Assembly (NCBI GenBank): GCA_009746045.1
Contig: RPFO01000389.1
Span: forward strand, 89,501 to 153,500
DNA: 64,000 bases
Reading direction: 5' to 3'
From: Mesostigma viride
Lineage: Eukaryota; Streptophyta; Mesostigmatophyceae; Mesostigmatales; Mesostigmataceae
Both the position numbers and the translations under genes were made by a program. Positions 34,932-43,900 of this stretch are shown piece after piece; position 1 is the stretch's first letter, and each line of letters begins with the position of its first letter. A model generated the notes under the pieces. That model ran no database searches. It worked only from the letters and a program-made list of their open reading frames with translations, and was not told where the DNA came from.

Positions 34932-35975
34932 AGGCGCGACGAATCTGTCGACATCATAGTACTGTCTCCAGATCCATTTAGGGGGGGGAGGAGTCTGACA
35001 AGGTTATGATGAAACGACAGCAAGTGAAGGGCCAGTTCAGGTGTCAGAATTACAGGGTCGACGCACTTCCTTAGTGATTTCGTCACCTCATTTAGTGCAA
35101 ATTTTTGGTTCGTTAGTACGGTTTACCCGAGAAATCTGGTCGGATACTGATTAGTGCAATTCGTACCCGACCAAATCCGAGCCAAAAGTACTGACGACGC
35201 AAATATTTAGTACATGCAACTCACTTCATTAGTATGATGGCGAGATCGTCAGCTCGTGGAGCTATGGAGACGGCATTTCCCATTCTTGCTGCGAAAACAA
35301 TCGGTTTAGAAAGACATCTGTGAAAAATCTCGTGCTTATGTGTATAATTGCTACGTTTAATTCCCAGTCAGCCTGCAGCGCTCCACGCTGAGGTTGGAGT
35401 CATGCATATAGCGACTGATTACGATGATCAAAGAATGAAAAACTGGGCTATCGCAGTCTTGGGTGACTTGAGTAGCTCCAAGACACTGCGTTGGTTGCTC
35501 TCACCATTCCATTTGCGAGAGACTGATGAGTGTGCCTTGTTCATTTATAATATAGGGCCACTTGTTCGTGGGTTGAGATGTGGCTGCAGGCTTTCCCTCA
35601 CCCTAGCCCCCTGAGTTTTGTCTTCGAGGGGAGGAGATCTATGAGGTCTATGGCAGATCGAAGGACATCACTAATTGCCTGTGAAACTGATAGGGCTTTT
35701 CAGTTTCTTCTTTTGTTACCTCATAGATCCCATTCTGTCCTGGTGACCTGTGCCTTCTTGGCAGATTTGCTGTGGTCACCTGAATGAGGGCCTTAGGACA
35801 TTTTCCGTCTTCCAGTTCTGGGCCTATGGTCTACATGACAATTGTGGTCAGAATGCTTTGGTCAACAAGTTATGCTTCCAGTGGTTGACATCCGGAGTCT
35901 TCCTGCTGCATTTTTCCTTCTTAATTGGAGCCGATCCAGTGTTTGACATGCAATCCAGTACAGTATGTGGACCTT

Positions 35976-36070
35976 GGATGGAGAATCTGGCGTGGCCAGA
36001 TTTGCATGGGATGGAAAATCTGGAGTGGCCAGATTTGGATGGGTTGGAGAATCTGGGGTGGCCAGGTTTT
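35976..36070 (+). repeat. 33-bp tandem repeat, three copies
   Basis: Units of the type GAGAATCTGG(C/G)GTGGCCAGATTT. In one frame (35750-36199) they encode MENLAWPDLHG-like 11-residue repeats, but no protein family is recognised. Confidence 0.8.
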
Positions 36071-36354
36071 GGAGATCAGTTTTTACTACGTGCTTGCACT
36101 GATCCAGTTGTGGGAGACCTTGTCTTCAATGGTGCAGTCTACCTACTTTCTATGAATCCAGTTTGGGATGTGCAGATATGGCACAGTCTTTGTTGCTAGT
36201 GGGATAGGCAGAGAGAATCTGTTATGATGCTTACTGTGATGGGCATGGCGGATTCCATGAGTGAGCCCTCTCAACACTGTGGTTCCTCATTCTCTGCTTG
36301 TGTGTTTTTTGAGGCCATGCTTGCCTTTCTTCGGAAGACACTACCGGTTTCACC

Positions 36355-36687
36355 AGTTCCAGTTCCAGTTCGAGTTCGAGTTCCAGTTCGAGTTCGAGTT
36401 CCAGTTCCAGTTCCAGTTCCAGTTCCAGTTCCAGTTCCAGTTCCAGTTCCAGTTCCAGTTCCAGTTCCAGTTCCAGTTCCAGTTCCAGTTCCAGTTCCAG
36501 TTCCAGTTCCAGTTCCAGTTCCAGTTCCAGTTCCAGTTCCAGTTCCAGTTCCAGTTCCAGTTCCAGTTCCAGTTCCAGTTCCAGTTCCAGTTCCAGTTCC
36601 AGTTCCAGTTCCAGTTCCAGTTCCAGTTCCAGTTCCAGTTCCAGTTCCAGTTCCAGTTCCAGTTCCAGTTCCAGTTCCAGTTCCAGT
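36355..36687 (+). repeat. (AGTTCC)n hexanucleotide array, about 55 units
   Basis: Nearly pure AGTTCC, with a few AGTTCG units near the left edge. Because the unit is six bases with no stop in any frame, it opens long frames on both strands (PV, FQ and EL dipeptide runs). These are artefacts of the repeat. Confidence 0.98.
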
Positions 36688-37253
36688 CCTGTTTTCAGAC
36701 GTTTTGAGTCTTCATCTGCTGGAAGGCAGTTGTTCCTTTCACATGCCTTGTTAGATATACCCATTGCACATGATGACCTTGTACTTGGATAGTACTAGGG
36801 TCTTTTCTCTGTCATGACTCATGAGTTGCAGGATGAGCCCAGTACCAGTTAGTCTTTTCTCTGGCTGGAGTCCCAGGAGAAGACAGTAGTTGATTTGGGT
36901 TTGAAGTTTTGGGTTTTATTTTGTGTGATTTCTGTGTTTTTGAGTTTTGTGGTAGTGTGACAACTTCCTCCCCAGATAGGTTGTGTGCTATGTGTTCAGG
37001 CTGTGAGTCTTGCCCATGAACTCAGTTCCCAAGAGGGTTGATGACGCCTTTGCGGTCGAGACTTAAGGCCTGGAGGGAAGGCCTGGAGGGATAACTGGGT
37101 CATGCGGCCAGCCTGTGATTTGAAGACCATCTCCTTTGTCCATAGACTCAGATCCTTGCAGGGTCAATGATGCCATGTTGGCGGAGACTTGAGGCCTGTG
37201 GGGATGCTGGCAGTCATGCGACTGGTCTGTTTGGCAGAGCTGGTAGCTCTGTT

Positions 37254-37267
37254 CTTGGGGGGAGGAA
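37254..37267 (+). promoter_or_regulatory. Polypurine tract before LTR
   Basis: TTGGGGGGAGGAA ends directly at the TG of the LTR that starts at 37268. Confidence 0.65.
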
Positions 37268-38060
37268 TGTAACAGTATTTTCTGACAGTGTGTATACTGT
37301 TACATCCAAGTGGACGCGAACTTGTAGTTCAGCGTTCGGTGTAAATGGCTGAGTCCTTTGTACGGCCAAAGTGTTATGATTCCTGGCCTGACTTGACTTT
37401 TTGAGACTTATCTGCGGAGTGCCCTTTTGATGGTGCTTTGTGTTGGGCCCTGGACGGTACGGGACAGTTCCTTGGAATCTATGTGTAATCTGACTGATGT
37501 CAGTTAGTATCTTTCGTAATTAGTTAGGGGTGTAAAGCATATATATTATAATAATATAATTACTTACAGCAGAGTGAAATCACTCAAACCAAAGCAAACC
37601 AAAGCATATATATAGAGAACCTTACCGGTTCATCTGTGTTCTGATTGGCTGAGACCTGTAGGATTGCGTTGGACTCCTCTGTGTCGGCGGGGACATAAGC
37701 TTCAAGCCTGTTTGTCACCATAGCCATCAGGCGGATACCCCCAATTATGTGAAGTTATTTCTAATAACCAAACATGCTCACTTCAGGCCCTGTTATTGGA
37801 CAGCCATATCCGATAGACAGGAAGTCTTGTGTCTGTATGAACAAGTGGCCAGAGAGACGCCCGACCAAAAGGTCTACCGCGTAAGTACCGTCTCGTAGGA
37901 ATGGCCTCTAGACGGGAAACGACCACCCTCTACGATTCCTGGAGAGTGCTAGGAATCTCCCCTGTCTCTTGGGGTTTGATAAGTAAGTCCGTTCTGTCTG
38001 ACAGGAGGTAAAAGATCTGTGCATTAAGTGGAGCAGAGGCCACCATTTTATTCTGTTACA
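37268..38060 (+). repeat. 3' LTR of an unassigned LTR element
   Basis: Begins TGTAACAG and ends CTGTTACA, an 8-bp perfect inverted pair, with a polypurine tract just upstream. A 54-bp retroposon tail is inserted in it. The right flank is a scrap of Copia pol, so the element landed in an older Copia copy. No 5' LTR is in the window. Confidence 0.7.
37547..37600 (-). mobile_element. Short retroposon tail, third copy (54 bp)
   Basis: Flanked by AAAGCATATATAT (37534-37546 and 37601-37613), a 13-bp target duplication. It is the shortest of the three tails, sharing only the core up to CAAAGCAAAC. Confidence 0.75.
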
Positions 38061-38140
38061 GGAACGAGTCCAGTACCTTGGAGCAAGCTAGTGGAGATGA
38101 TGCAGAGCCCTAAAATGGCTAAGGCATGGACTCTTGCAGA
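38061..38140 (+). mobile_element. Scrap of Copia pol (upstream of RT)
   Basis: Translates as TSPVPWSKLVEMMQSPKMAK, closely matching the segment just before RT in element A (near 14930-14990). It is bounded by an LTR on the left and LINE sequence on the right. Confidence 0.8.
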
Positions 38141-39216
38141 CGTCAAGCAGGAACGCCGTGAGCGCCGTCAGCTTAATCACCGGGGCGGGGAGCTGGTCAG
38201 GTCCAACGGCGGCGTAGAAGCGAAATTGCTTGGCGGCCGGGACCGCCGGGTGCTCAGCTCGATCGAGCTCGGTGAACGGCGGTAGCTCATTGGGGTCGGC
38301 CAGGGGTTCCGTCAGGCGGGTACGTGACTATAGTCCTGCTCAGCGGCGGGCGGCGTGGGCGGCGCGGGGGTGCCCGCAGGCGCCAGGCGCGCGGCCGCCA
38401 GAGGGCCAAGCGGCGGAGGCGGCGGGGGAGCGCCAAGCAGCCGGGACTGGGAGGAATACCAATGGTCAAGCTGCTGCTGTGGTGAGCCAGAGAGCGCCCG
38501 CGGCGCCGGCTGCGCGCGCCCGCCGGCTGGCCGTTGGGCGTGACGCAGACGGGTCCAGGCGTACTTGCCGTGCTGGTCCTTGAGGTGGGCGAAGTAGTAC
38601 TCGCGGACACAGAGGTCCTCCTGCTCCTAGGTCGCCTGCCAGATGGCCGAGTACGTGGTATTCGACTTTGAGGCAGGCGTAGCGGGCGGGGTCGCGGTTG
38701 TCGCGCAGGGGTTGCCGGGCCTGGATGACGGCGGGGAGCCGGTGCAGGCTGGTGAAGCGGGGCGGGTGGCGGGGGGGCAGCAGGGCCCGGCCTGCCGCGG
38801 GCAGCTTGCCAGCGAGGTGCCGAAGGGCCGATGCCGGGCCGACAGCGGGCAGCTGGGCGTGGCTGGCCGGGATGTCCAGCGCGTCGACGAACTCCTCTGC
38901 TGCGCGTGTGGGCGCGTTTTTCAGGGAAGTCCTCCAGAGCGTCGTCAGAGTTCTCAAGCAACTGCAGTGTGCGCAAATCAGGTGGTGCCACGTGCTTACG
39001 AAAGTGCGAGGGGAATCGCAGGCGGATGCGGGCGGTGACGATGCGATGATCCGAGCGCACCAGGGGGATCACGTGCGAGCGAGCACTTATAGTACAGATC
39101 CTTGATGACGCTTGCGCATTACAACATAGTCGATGCAGCGTTCAGTGCCCGGCCAGATGGCGAGGTGTGTGTGACCAGAGCATTTGGACTAATATGTGGA
39201 AAGCGGGTGTTGGCAG

Positions 39217-39831
39217 TTACCAAATTGCATGTCGTAAGCAAATCAGAAAAACGTTCAGTGTTGGCATTGGAGACCGTACCGGTGGGGGCGTGCTGACATC
39301 TGCCAGTACCCGGTGGTAGCGTTGCATTGGCGTCCAGTAGCAGAGCGAGGTAGTTGCGACCAGCCGGGTGCCGTTCGCCAGGTTCTCCAGCGCAGCAAAG
39401 AAGTCCTTGCGATCCTGTGCAGGGTGGCCGGAGTGTGGTGCGTAACCGACGCCCACCGCCAGGGCGTAGGTCGAGTGGCCCTCCACCGAATGGAAGGTGG
39501 CCACGAGGAGGCGAGCGTTGACCAGCTGGGGTTCACCCATGTGGAGTACGGCGAGCGGGGAGCAGAGGGGACCGACGCCCCCGTTCCCGGTGCCATTGCC
39601 GCCTCCGTAATAAAACCGCCAGCCGTCGATGTCGTCAGCAGCAAGGGCAATCGGTCCGCGAGCCGATGCAATGCGCCTGTGTTCTCGGATTCCCAGGATG
39701 GCGATGTTATTGTCGATGCAGAAACCAATAAGATTGGAGACTCGATGGCAATGACAGTCGTCGCTGCGCAGGCAGTGACAGCGGTCAGCGTCGGGCTGGA
39801 GCGTGCGGGCGTTGAAGGTGGCGACGACCAA
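39217..39831 (-). CDS. LINE ORF2, APE-type endonuclease domain
   Basis: An open frame of 204 codons starts MVVATFNARTLQ, the conserved opening of LINE APE endonucleases. Further motifs are NIAILGIREHRR (metal-binding glutamate region), TYALAVGVGYAPHSG and KDFFAALENLA. The later endonuclease motif SDHRIVTARIRLRF lies in a different frame near 39050, so at least one frameshift separates them. In life this domain nicks target DNA to prime reverse transcription. Confidence 0.8.
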   Translation of the reverse strand: MVVATFNARTLQPDADRCHCLRSDDCHCHRVSNLIGFCIDNNIAILGIREHRRIASARGPIALAADDIDGWRFYYGGGNGTGNGGVGPLCSPLAVLHMGEPQLVNARLLVATFHSVEGHSTYALAVGVGYAPHSGHPAQDRKDFFAALENLANGTRLVATTSLCYWTPMQRYHRVLADVSTPPPVRSPMPTLNVFLICLRHAIW

Positions 39832-40190
39832 TTAATGGCGCGCGTTGACCGAAAAGCGGGGTGCAGGCGGGGGTGGGGGCGGAGATGGAACAGGGTGGTG
39901 ATGGGGGTGGGGGTGGAGGTGGGGGGGTGGTTTGAGGACTTATGCTTTCAATCACCGTTTCGATTCTTCCTGCTAACGCATCGAGGCGACGCCGACGGTT
40001 GGCTCTGGTGGCCAGTTGGAATGAATCTGCGTCTGCACGCATAAGAAATGCGTGCAGCCTGAGGAGGTTTCGGAGGCGGCCGCGCGAGGCGGGGCGAACC
40101 TGGCTCACTGCCGACCTGTTACTCTCTCTCCGACAGCCCGAGGGCTGCGAAGGCAAAGGGCCGGGAAGGGGAGTTAGGCAGATCCCACTG

Positions 40191-41087
40191 CTAGAGACGC
40201 GGAGTCGCGGGGCCGCGAGCGTCGTCATCGATAGTTGAGAAGGGTTTCGGCAGCGCGGGCTCCGGCTCAGGTGCAAAGCGAACGAATTTATTAGGGGGAC
40301 GGCCAGGCCCGGCAGCCATACCTGAGCTGAAGTTGCCCCGGCGGATCCCCACACGTGCTGGGGAGCGGGTGGCCGTCGATGCCGGTGGCGATGGCGGTGA
40401 CGGCGGGGGCGGAGCAGGGGGCTGGGGCGCTGGCACGGCGGTATCCATGGGGGTCGCCGTCATTGGAGGAAGGTCCGGGCCGTTAATGCGGATGATGAAG
40501 ACGCCATTAAAGAGGCGGGCATAGATGCTGCACCGTAGTTGCGGGTTGGCCTGCTTGGCTGCCCGAGCCTGGTGGACCTCCGGCCGGTTCAGGGCGGCAG
40601 CCCGGGCCTCGAGCTGCTCCGGGGTATAGTAATCGTCCATGCTCAGTTGGGTATCGTATAGGTTCCGGCGGGCCTTCAGCACCTGCAGTTTGTCCTCCTT
40701 GCGGTGGAATTCCACCAAGGCGGGGGCGGTAGGGCCGCCGAGCTGGCGTGCCGTTTTGATGACGACGCTCTGGCCGCCACGCCGAGCTTCCCCAGGAAGG
40801 GGTCGCCCCGGAGGTAGGTGCCCAGGCGTGCATCGTTGACGTTCGAGGGGACGCCACGTACCACAATACTGCATGAGCGAATGGGTTCGTGCATAGCATC
40901 CCGTGTGCTGGCCTTGACGGCTGTTTTGATTTTGATGAGCTCCGTAGGGTTCTGAAGCGTGGTGGCATAGGTGGCACATGTTAATAAAGCATGATATAAT
41001 GATATGAACCTGAAATGTATTGCATTTCGGGAAGATGTTGCCAGTTTCTGGCCAGAGTTGCGGAGAATTCTCTTCTTGCGCATGCAT
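40191..41087 (-). CDS. LINE ORF1, RNA-binding protein (frameshifted)
   Basis: The open frame carries PALVEFHRKEDKLQVLKARR, then LSMDDYYTPEQLEARAAALN, then ARLFNGVFIIRING. This resembles the RRM and C-terminal parts of L1-type ORF1 proteins of algae. The first half of the RRM, IVVRGVPSNVNDARLGTYLR, lies just upstream in another frame (near 40870-40800). A frameshift therefore splits the domain. A proline/alanine-rich tail follows. Confidence 0.65.
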   Translation of the reverse strand: MHAQEENSPQLWPETGNIFPKCNTFQVHIIISCFINMCHLCHHASEPYGAHQNQNSRQGQHTGCYARTHSLMQYCGTWRPLERQRCTPGHLPPGRPLPGEARRGGQSVVIKTARQLGGPTAPALVEFHRKEDKLQVLKARRNLYDTQLSMDDYYTPEQLEARAAALNRPEVHQARAAKQANPQLRCSIYARLFNGVFIIRINGPDLPPMTATPMDTAVPAPQPPAPPPPSPPSPPASTATRSPARVGIRRGNFSSGMAAGPGRPPNKFVRFAPEPEPALPKPFSTIDDDARGPATPRL

Positions 41088-41177
41088 GCATATTTTTTAA
41101 CTCTAGGTCCAATGCAGCAGATGCACCATCCTGATTGGCGCTGTATTAAAAACTAGCGCACATGAGCTGCGCCACTA

Positions 41178-41597
41178 CCTTAGTGGTCATAATCACTTTG
41201 CGACAAACTACTTTGCGACCCCAAAACAAAGTGAAATTTATAGTTTGCGACCCAAAATGAAGGAAAAAATTCAGGTTTGCGAGCCGATCGACTTGTTTAT
41301 GGTCAGTGGCTTGTACCTACCTTATCAATTAATGATTACCTACCAAATAAGTGATTTGATTGATCAATTGGGTTATTGGGTCGCACTGATTATAACATAC
41401 TTCATAAAATAATAAAGTTGTCTCATTTAACAATATCACGAAAATTGTTGCGTGCCGACGCGTTCGCTGGCTGGACGGGCGGTGCGGCGCAGAGCGGTAA
41501 CTTTTGAACTTTGCGACCCAAAATGAAGCCCATCAAAAGCAGTTTGCGAGCTCCATTCGCAAAGTAGTTTGTCACAAAGTGATTATGACCACTACGG
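41178..41597. mobile_element. MITE with about 45-bp inverted ends and TA target
   Basis: The left end CC(T)TAGTGGTCATAATCAC and the inverted right end match with few differences over about 45 bp. TA flanks both sides (41176-41177 and 41598-41599), as in Tc1/mariner-type elements. Inside, TTTGCGACCCAAAATGAAG is repeated near both ends. 420 bp, no coding capacity. It is inserted in the upstream part of the LINE. Confidence 0.8.
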
Positions 41598-42194
41598 TAG
41601 GCTAGACTGGCCCCTTGCCAGCCGCTGACCCAGAGGGTGCCCTGGCTGTGCTCCCGGCATCAGCCCCCGGCTGCATCGGGTGTGCCGGATGGAAGTGGCT
41701 GGTTTGCGCCTGGCGCACGTCCCGGATCTGCTGCGAGACACCGATCTCCTGCGCGCGCGCCTCGTCCATGCGCTGGCGCGAGCGAAGGATGATGCGCTCC
41801 CGCTGGCGCGCCAGGGATCCACGCGCATCCACGATGGAGCCTGATGCGGGGTTTTGCAGTGGTCGGTGGGGCGTGGGAATACAGGTTCGTCAGAAGAGGC
41901 GCGTGTGCAGTGGGTAATTCGGGTGGGATCGCCGGAAGGAGAAGAAAAGAGCACCCATAGATCTTTTCTTTATGGAGAGCTACATGGAGCCTGACAAATG
42001 GAGAAGGAAACTAGTGGACCTAGACAGAGAATGCTCAGAAGATATTGGGGAAGAATGCAACCGGGTGTTAACTGGCACCGGAGCACGCTGGCTTGCAGAT
42101 GGAAGCAAAATCCAGAAGGCAGCAATATGGCAGCAAGACAGCTTGCACAAGGGGAAAAAAAAGTCAGCATGGGCGCATCACTTGCCTGAGCATC

Positions 42195-42869
42195 AACATG
42201 GAGGGGTTGAATCCTCAGAGATAAGAAGAACACCAAAGGCGAAGGCAAATCTCTGGATATAACTCAAGCTGGATATTGAGCGAAAGCATGGGGAGGAAAC
42301 CGGATCAGATTAGTTCATGCCGTAAACGACGAGAATTCATCCCCTTTTTAGGCAGAAAGCTATGCCGTCTGTTCTAGAAAACGTGGATCTAGCTTACACG
42401 AGAAAGTTCTCCGCCTGGGGAGTACCATCGCCAGATTTAAACTCAAAGGCATCGGCGGGGGCTTGCACAAGGGGTGGGGAATGTGGTTCAAGTTGGCAGA
42501 ACGCGCAAACCTTATCAGTCGACAGTCGTTGAGTGGAAGTTTCTATTTACAAAATGGCCCTTTCAGAGCACTTTTACAGGTGCTGCATGGCTGGCGTCAA
42601 CTCGTGTTGTTGGACGTAGGGTTTAGCTTCAAGAAGAGCGCAACCCTTTTCCTATGCCAGCTTTACATTCTTTGTACTAGTATCTATTTTTCTTACGAAA
42701 TGGCGGATTGTAAATAGGAGGAAGGCAAGAATGACGCCAGGTCCTCATGGCCCTTATAGGCTGGGCTAGACACGTGCTACAATGGCAAGTACGATGGGGG
42801 AAAATGATGGAAATCGAAGACAATCCAGAAACCTTGTCTTAGTTCGGATTGTTCTCTGAAACTCAAGAA

Positions 42870-42905
<36 letters not shown>

Positions 42906-43098
42906 CGCTGCGGTAAATATGTACCCGGGCCTTGTAAACACCGCCCGTCACACCCTGGAAATCATTTTTATCCAATGCCAAAAAAGGAAACAGGTCTATT
43001 TACTACTCTCGCCCGAATTTTTTCCTGGAGCCTTATAACCAAGGTAAAAATTAACTGAAGGCGTAACAAGGTCACACTACGGGAATGTGCCGGTGATA
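42195..43098 (+). rRNA. Nuclear copy of mitochondrial small-subunit rRNA, 3' half (pseudogene)
   Basis: Recognisable bacterial-type 16S blocks occur in order. They include CCGTAAACGACGAGA (near 42320), CGCCTGGGGAGTAC (42412), GCACAAGGGGTGGGGAATG (42465) and AGGTGCTGCATGGCTGGCGT (42578). Further on are AGAGCGCAACCC (42637), GACACGTGCTACAATGG (42770), GAATCGCTAGTAATCGCGG (42880), CCGCCCGTCACACCCTGG (42941) and GGCGTAACAAGGTCAC (43060). This covers roughly E. coli positions 690 to 1510. Some conserved sites are changed and helices are shortened, as in mitochondria. Surrounding transposons and the lack of a 5' half point to a mitochondrial insertion in the nucleus, not a working gene. A plastid source is less likely but not excluded. 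Confidence 0.85.
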
Positions 43099-43099
43099 T

Positions 43100-43900
43100 A
43101 TATTTTATTAAACATACAAAACCCCACTGCCGTGTTGACGCCTGCGCGCACGCGTAAGGTGAATTAGGTGAACACAGGTAGTTGCAAGAAAATGACTTAT
43201 CGAGTCATGCGTCAACCAACACAGGGTAGGTAGGTAGGTGGTTGGTTGGTTGGGAGGCTGGGCGGTTGGATGTGTGGGTAAGTAGGTAGGTAGGTAAGCC
43301 CAGCTAATGCGTGGAAAAGCGCCCATCTGTCCCTTACTTCCACGCATATGTACTAGCATCAGGAGGAAGTTGCATACGGTCCAAATAGAACTGCGATAAG
43401 TCGAAGAAAGCGACCTTTGGGAAGAATCAGGATGCCAGGTGGCGAATGGCGACACGTTTTCCTAGGGATGGCAGGCGCGCCGCAGGGCATCGCATAAAAC
43501 TGAGGAGCTACTGGGGCGTGCTGCACGGCGCAGGGAGCTATGGCTTGGCCGATTGCCAAGGGGGGCAGAGGTCGTAAGACAATGAGTGAATCACTGTACA
43601 AGTTAGAGCCTACCAGGCAGTGCTGCACAGGCCACATAGCTACAAAAGGGTTGGACGTGAAACCGGTAGGGGCAGGCGGTCGTACAACGACGGTACCACA
43701 CGCTCAGCAGGGACGATGAGGAGTGCCACAAGGGGGACTGGCGCAAGGGGGACTGGCACAAGGCGAAAGACATCCCTCGGCAGCATAAGCAAACATCCCC
43801 ACCCTTGCCATGCCCCAGGCCAGGCAGCAACTATCGCACACACACACACAGCGTGGTTAAGGTATGCCAATCGCACTACTATGTAGCAGCCCTGCTTCAA
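43100..43900. other. Intergenic, with short GTAGG/GGTTGG repeat
   Basis: About 43225-43298 is a small G-rich repeat (GTAGGTAGG, GGTTGGTTGG) like the one at 2.2-3.4 kb. Otherwise nothing is recognised. If the LRRC46-like gene has a third exon, it should lie here on the minus strand. Confidence 0.5.

Larger units (their letters stand above)
34932..37253. other. Intergenic to possible internal region of the LTR element at 37.3 kb
   Basis: No recognisable coding domain. It contains short open frames, an 11-codon repeat (35976-36070) and a hexanucleotide array (36355-36687). About 37000-37240 holds two diverged copies of a roughly 150-bp sequence containing GAGACTT(A/G)AGGCCTG. By position this lies upstream of a polypurine tract and LTR and may be the internal 3' part of that element. 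Confidence 0.4.
38141..41960 (-). mobile_element. LINE (L1-like) fragment with ORF1 and endonuclease, lacking RT
   Basis: Read on the minus strand: a coiled-coil-like N-terminal segment (about 41850-41620), an RRM-like ORF1 core, proline-rich linkers, and an APE endonuclease (39831 to about 39000). The run-up to the RT follows, with the sequence stopping at about 38141 against a Copia scrap. The reverse transcriptase and the 3' end are missing, the opposite of normal 5' truncation, so a later deletion or recombination is likely. A TA-flanked MITE (41178-41597) interrupts it. Several frameshifts show that it is dead. Confidence 0.8.

Noticed and set aside
36224-36764. Long open frames on both strands (proline/valine, Phe/Gln and Glu/Leu repeats)
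   Set aside because: They are translations of the AGTTCC array, whose unit has no stop in any frame.
42195-43098. Bacterial 16S gene or bacterial contig
   Set aside because: Only the 3' half, with altered conserved sites, surrounded by eukaryotic transposons and next to a spliced gene.
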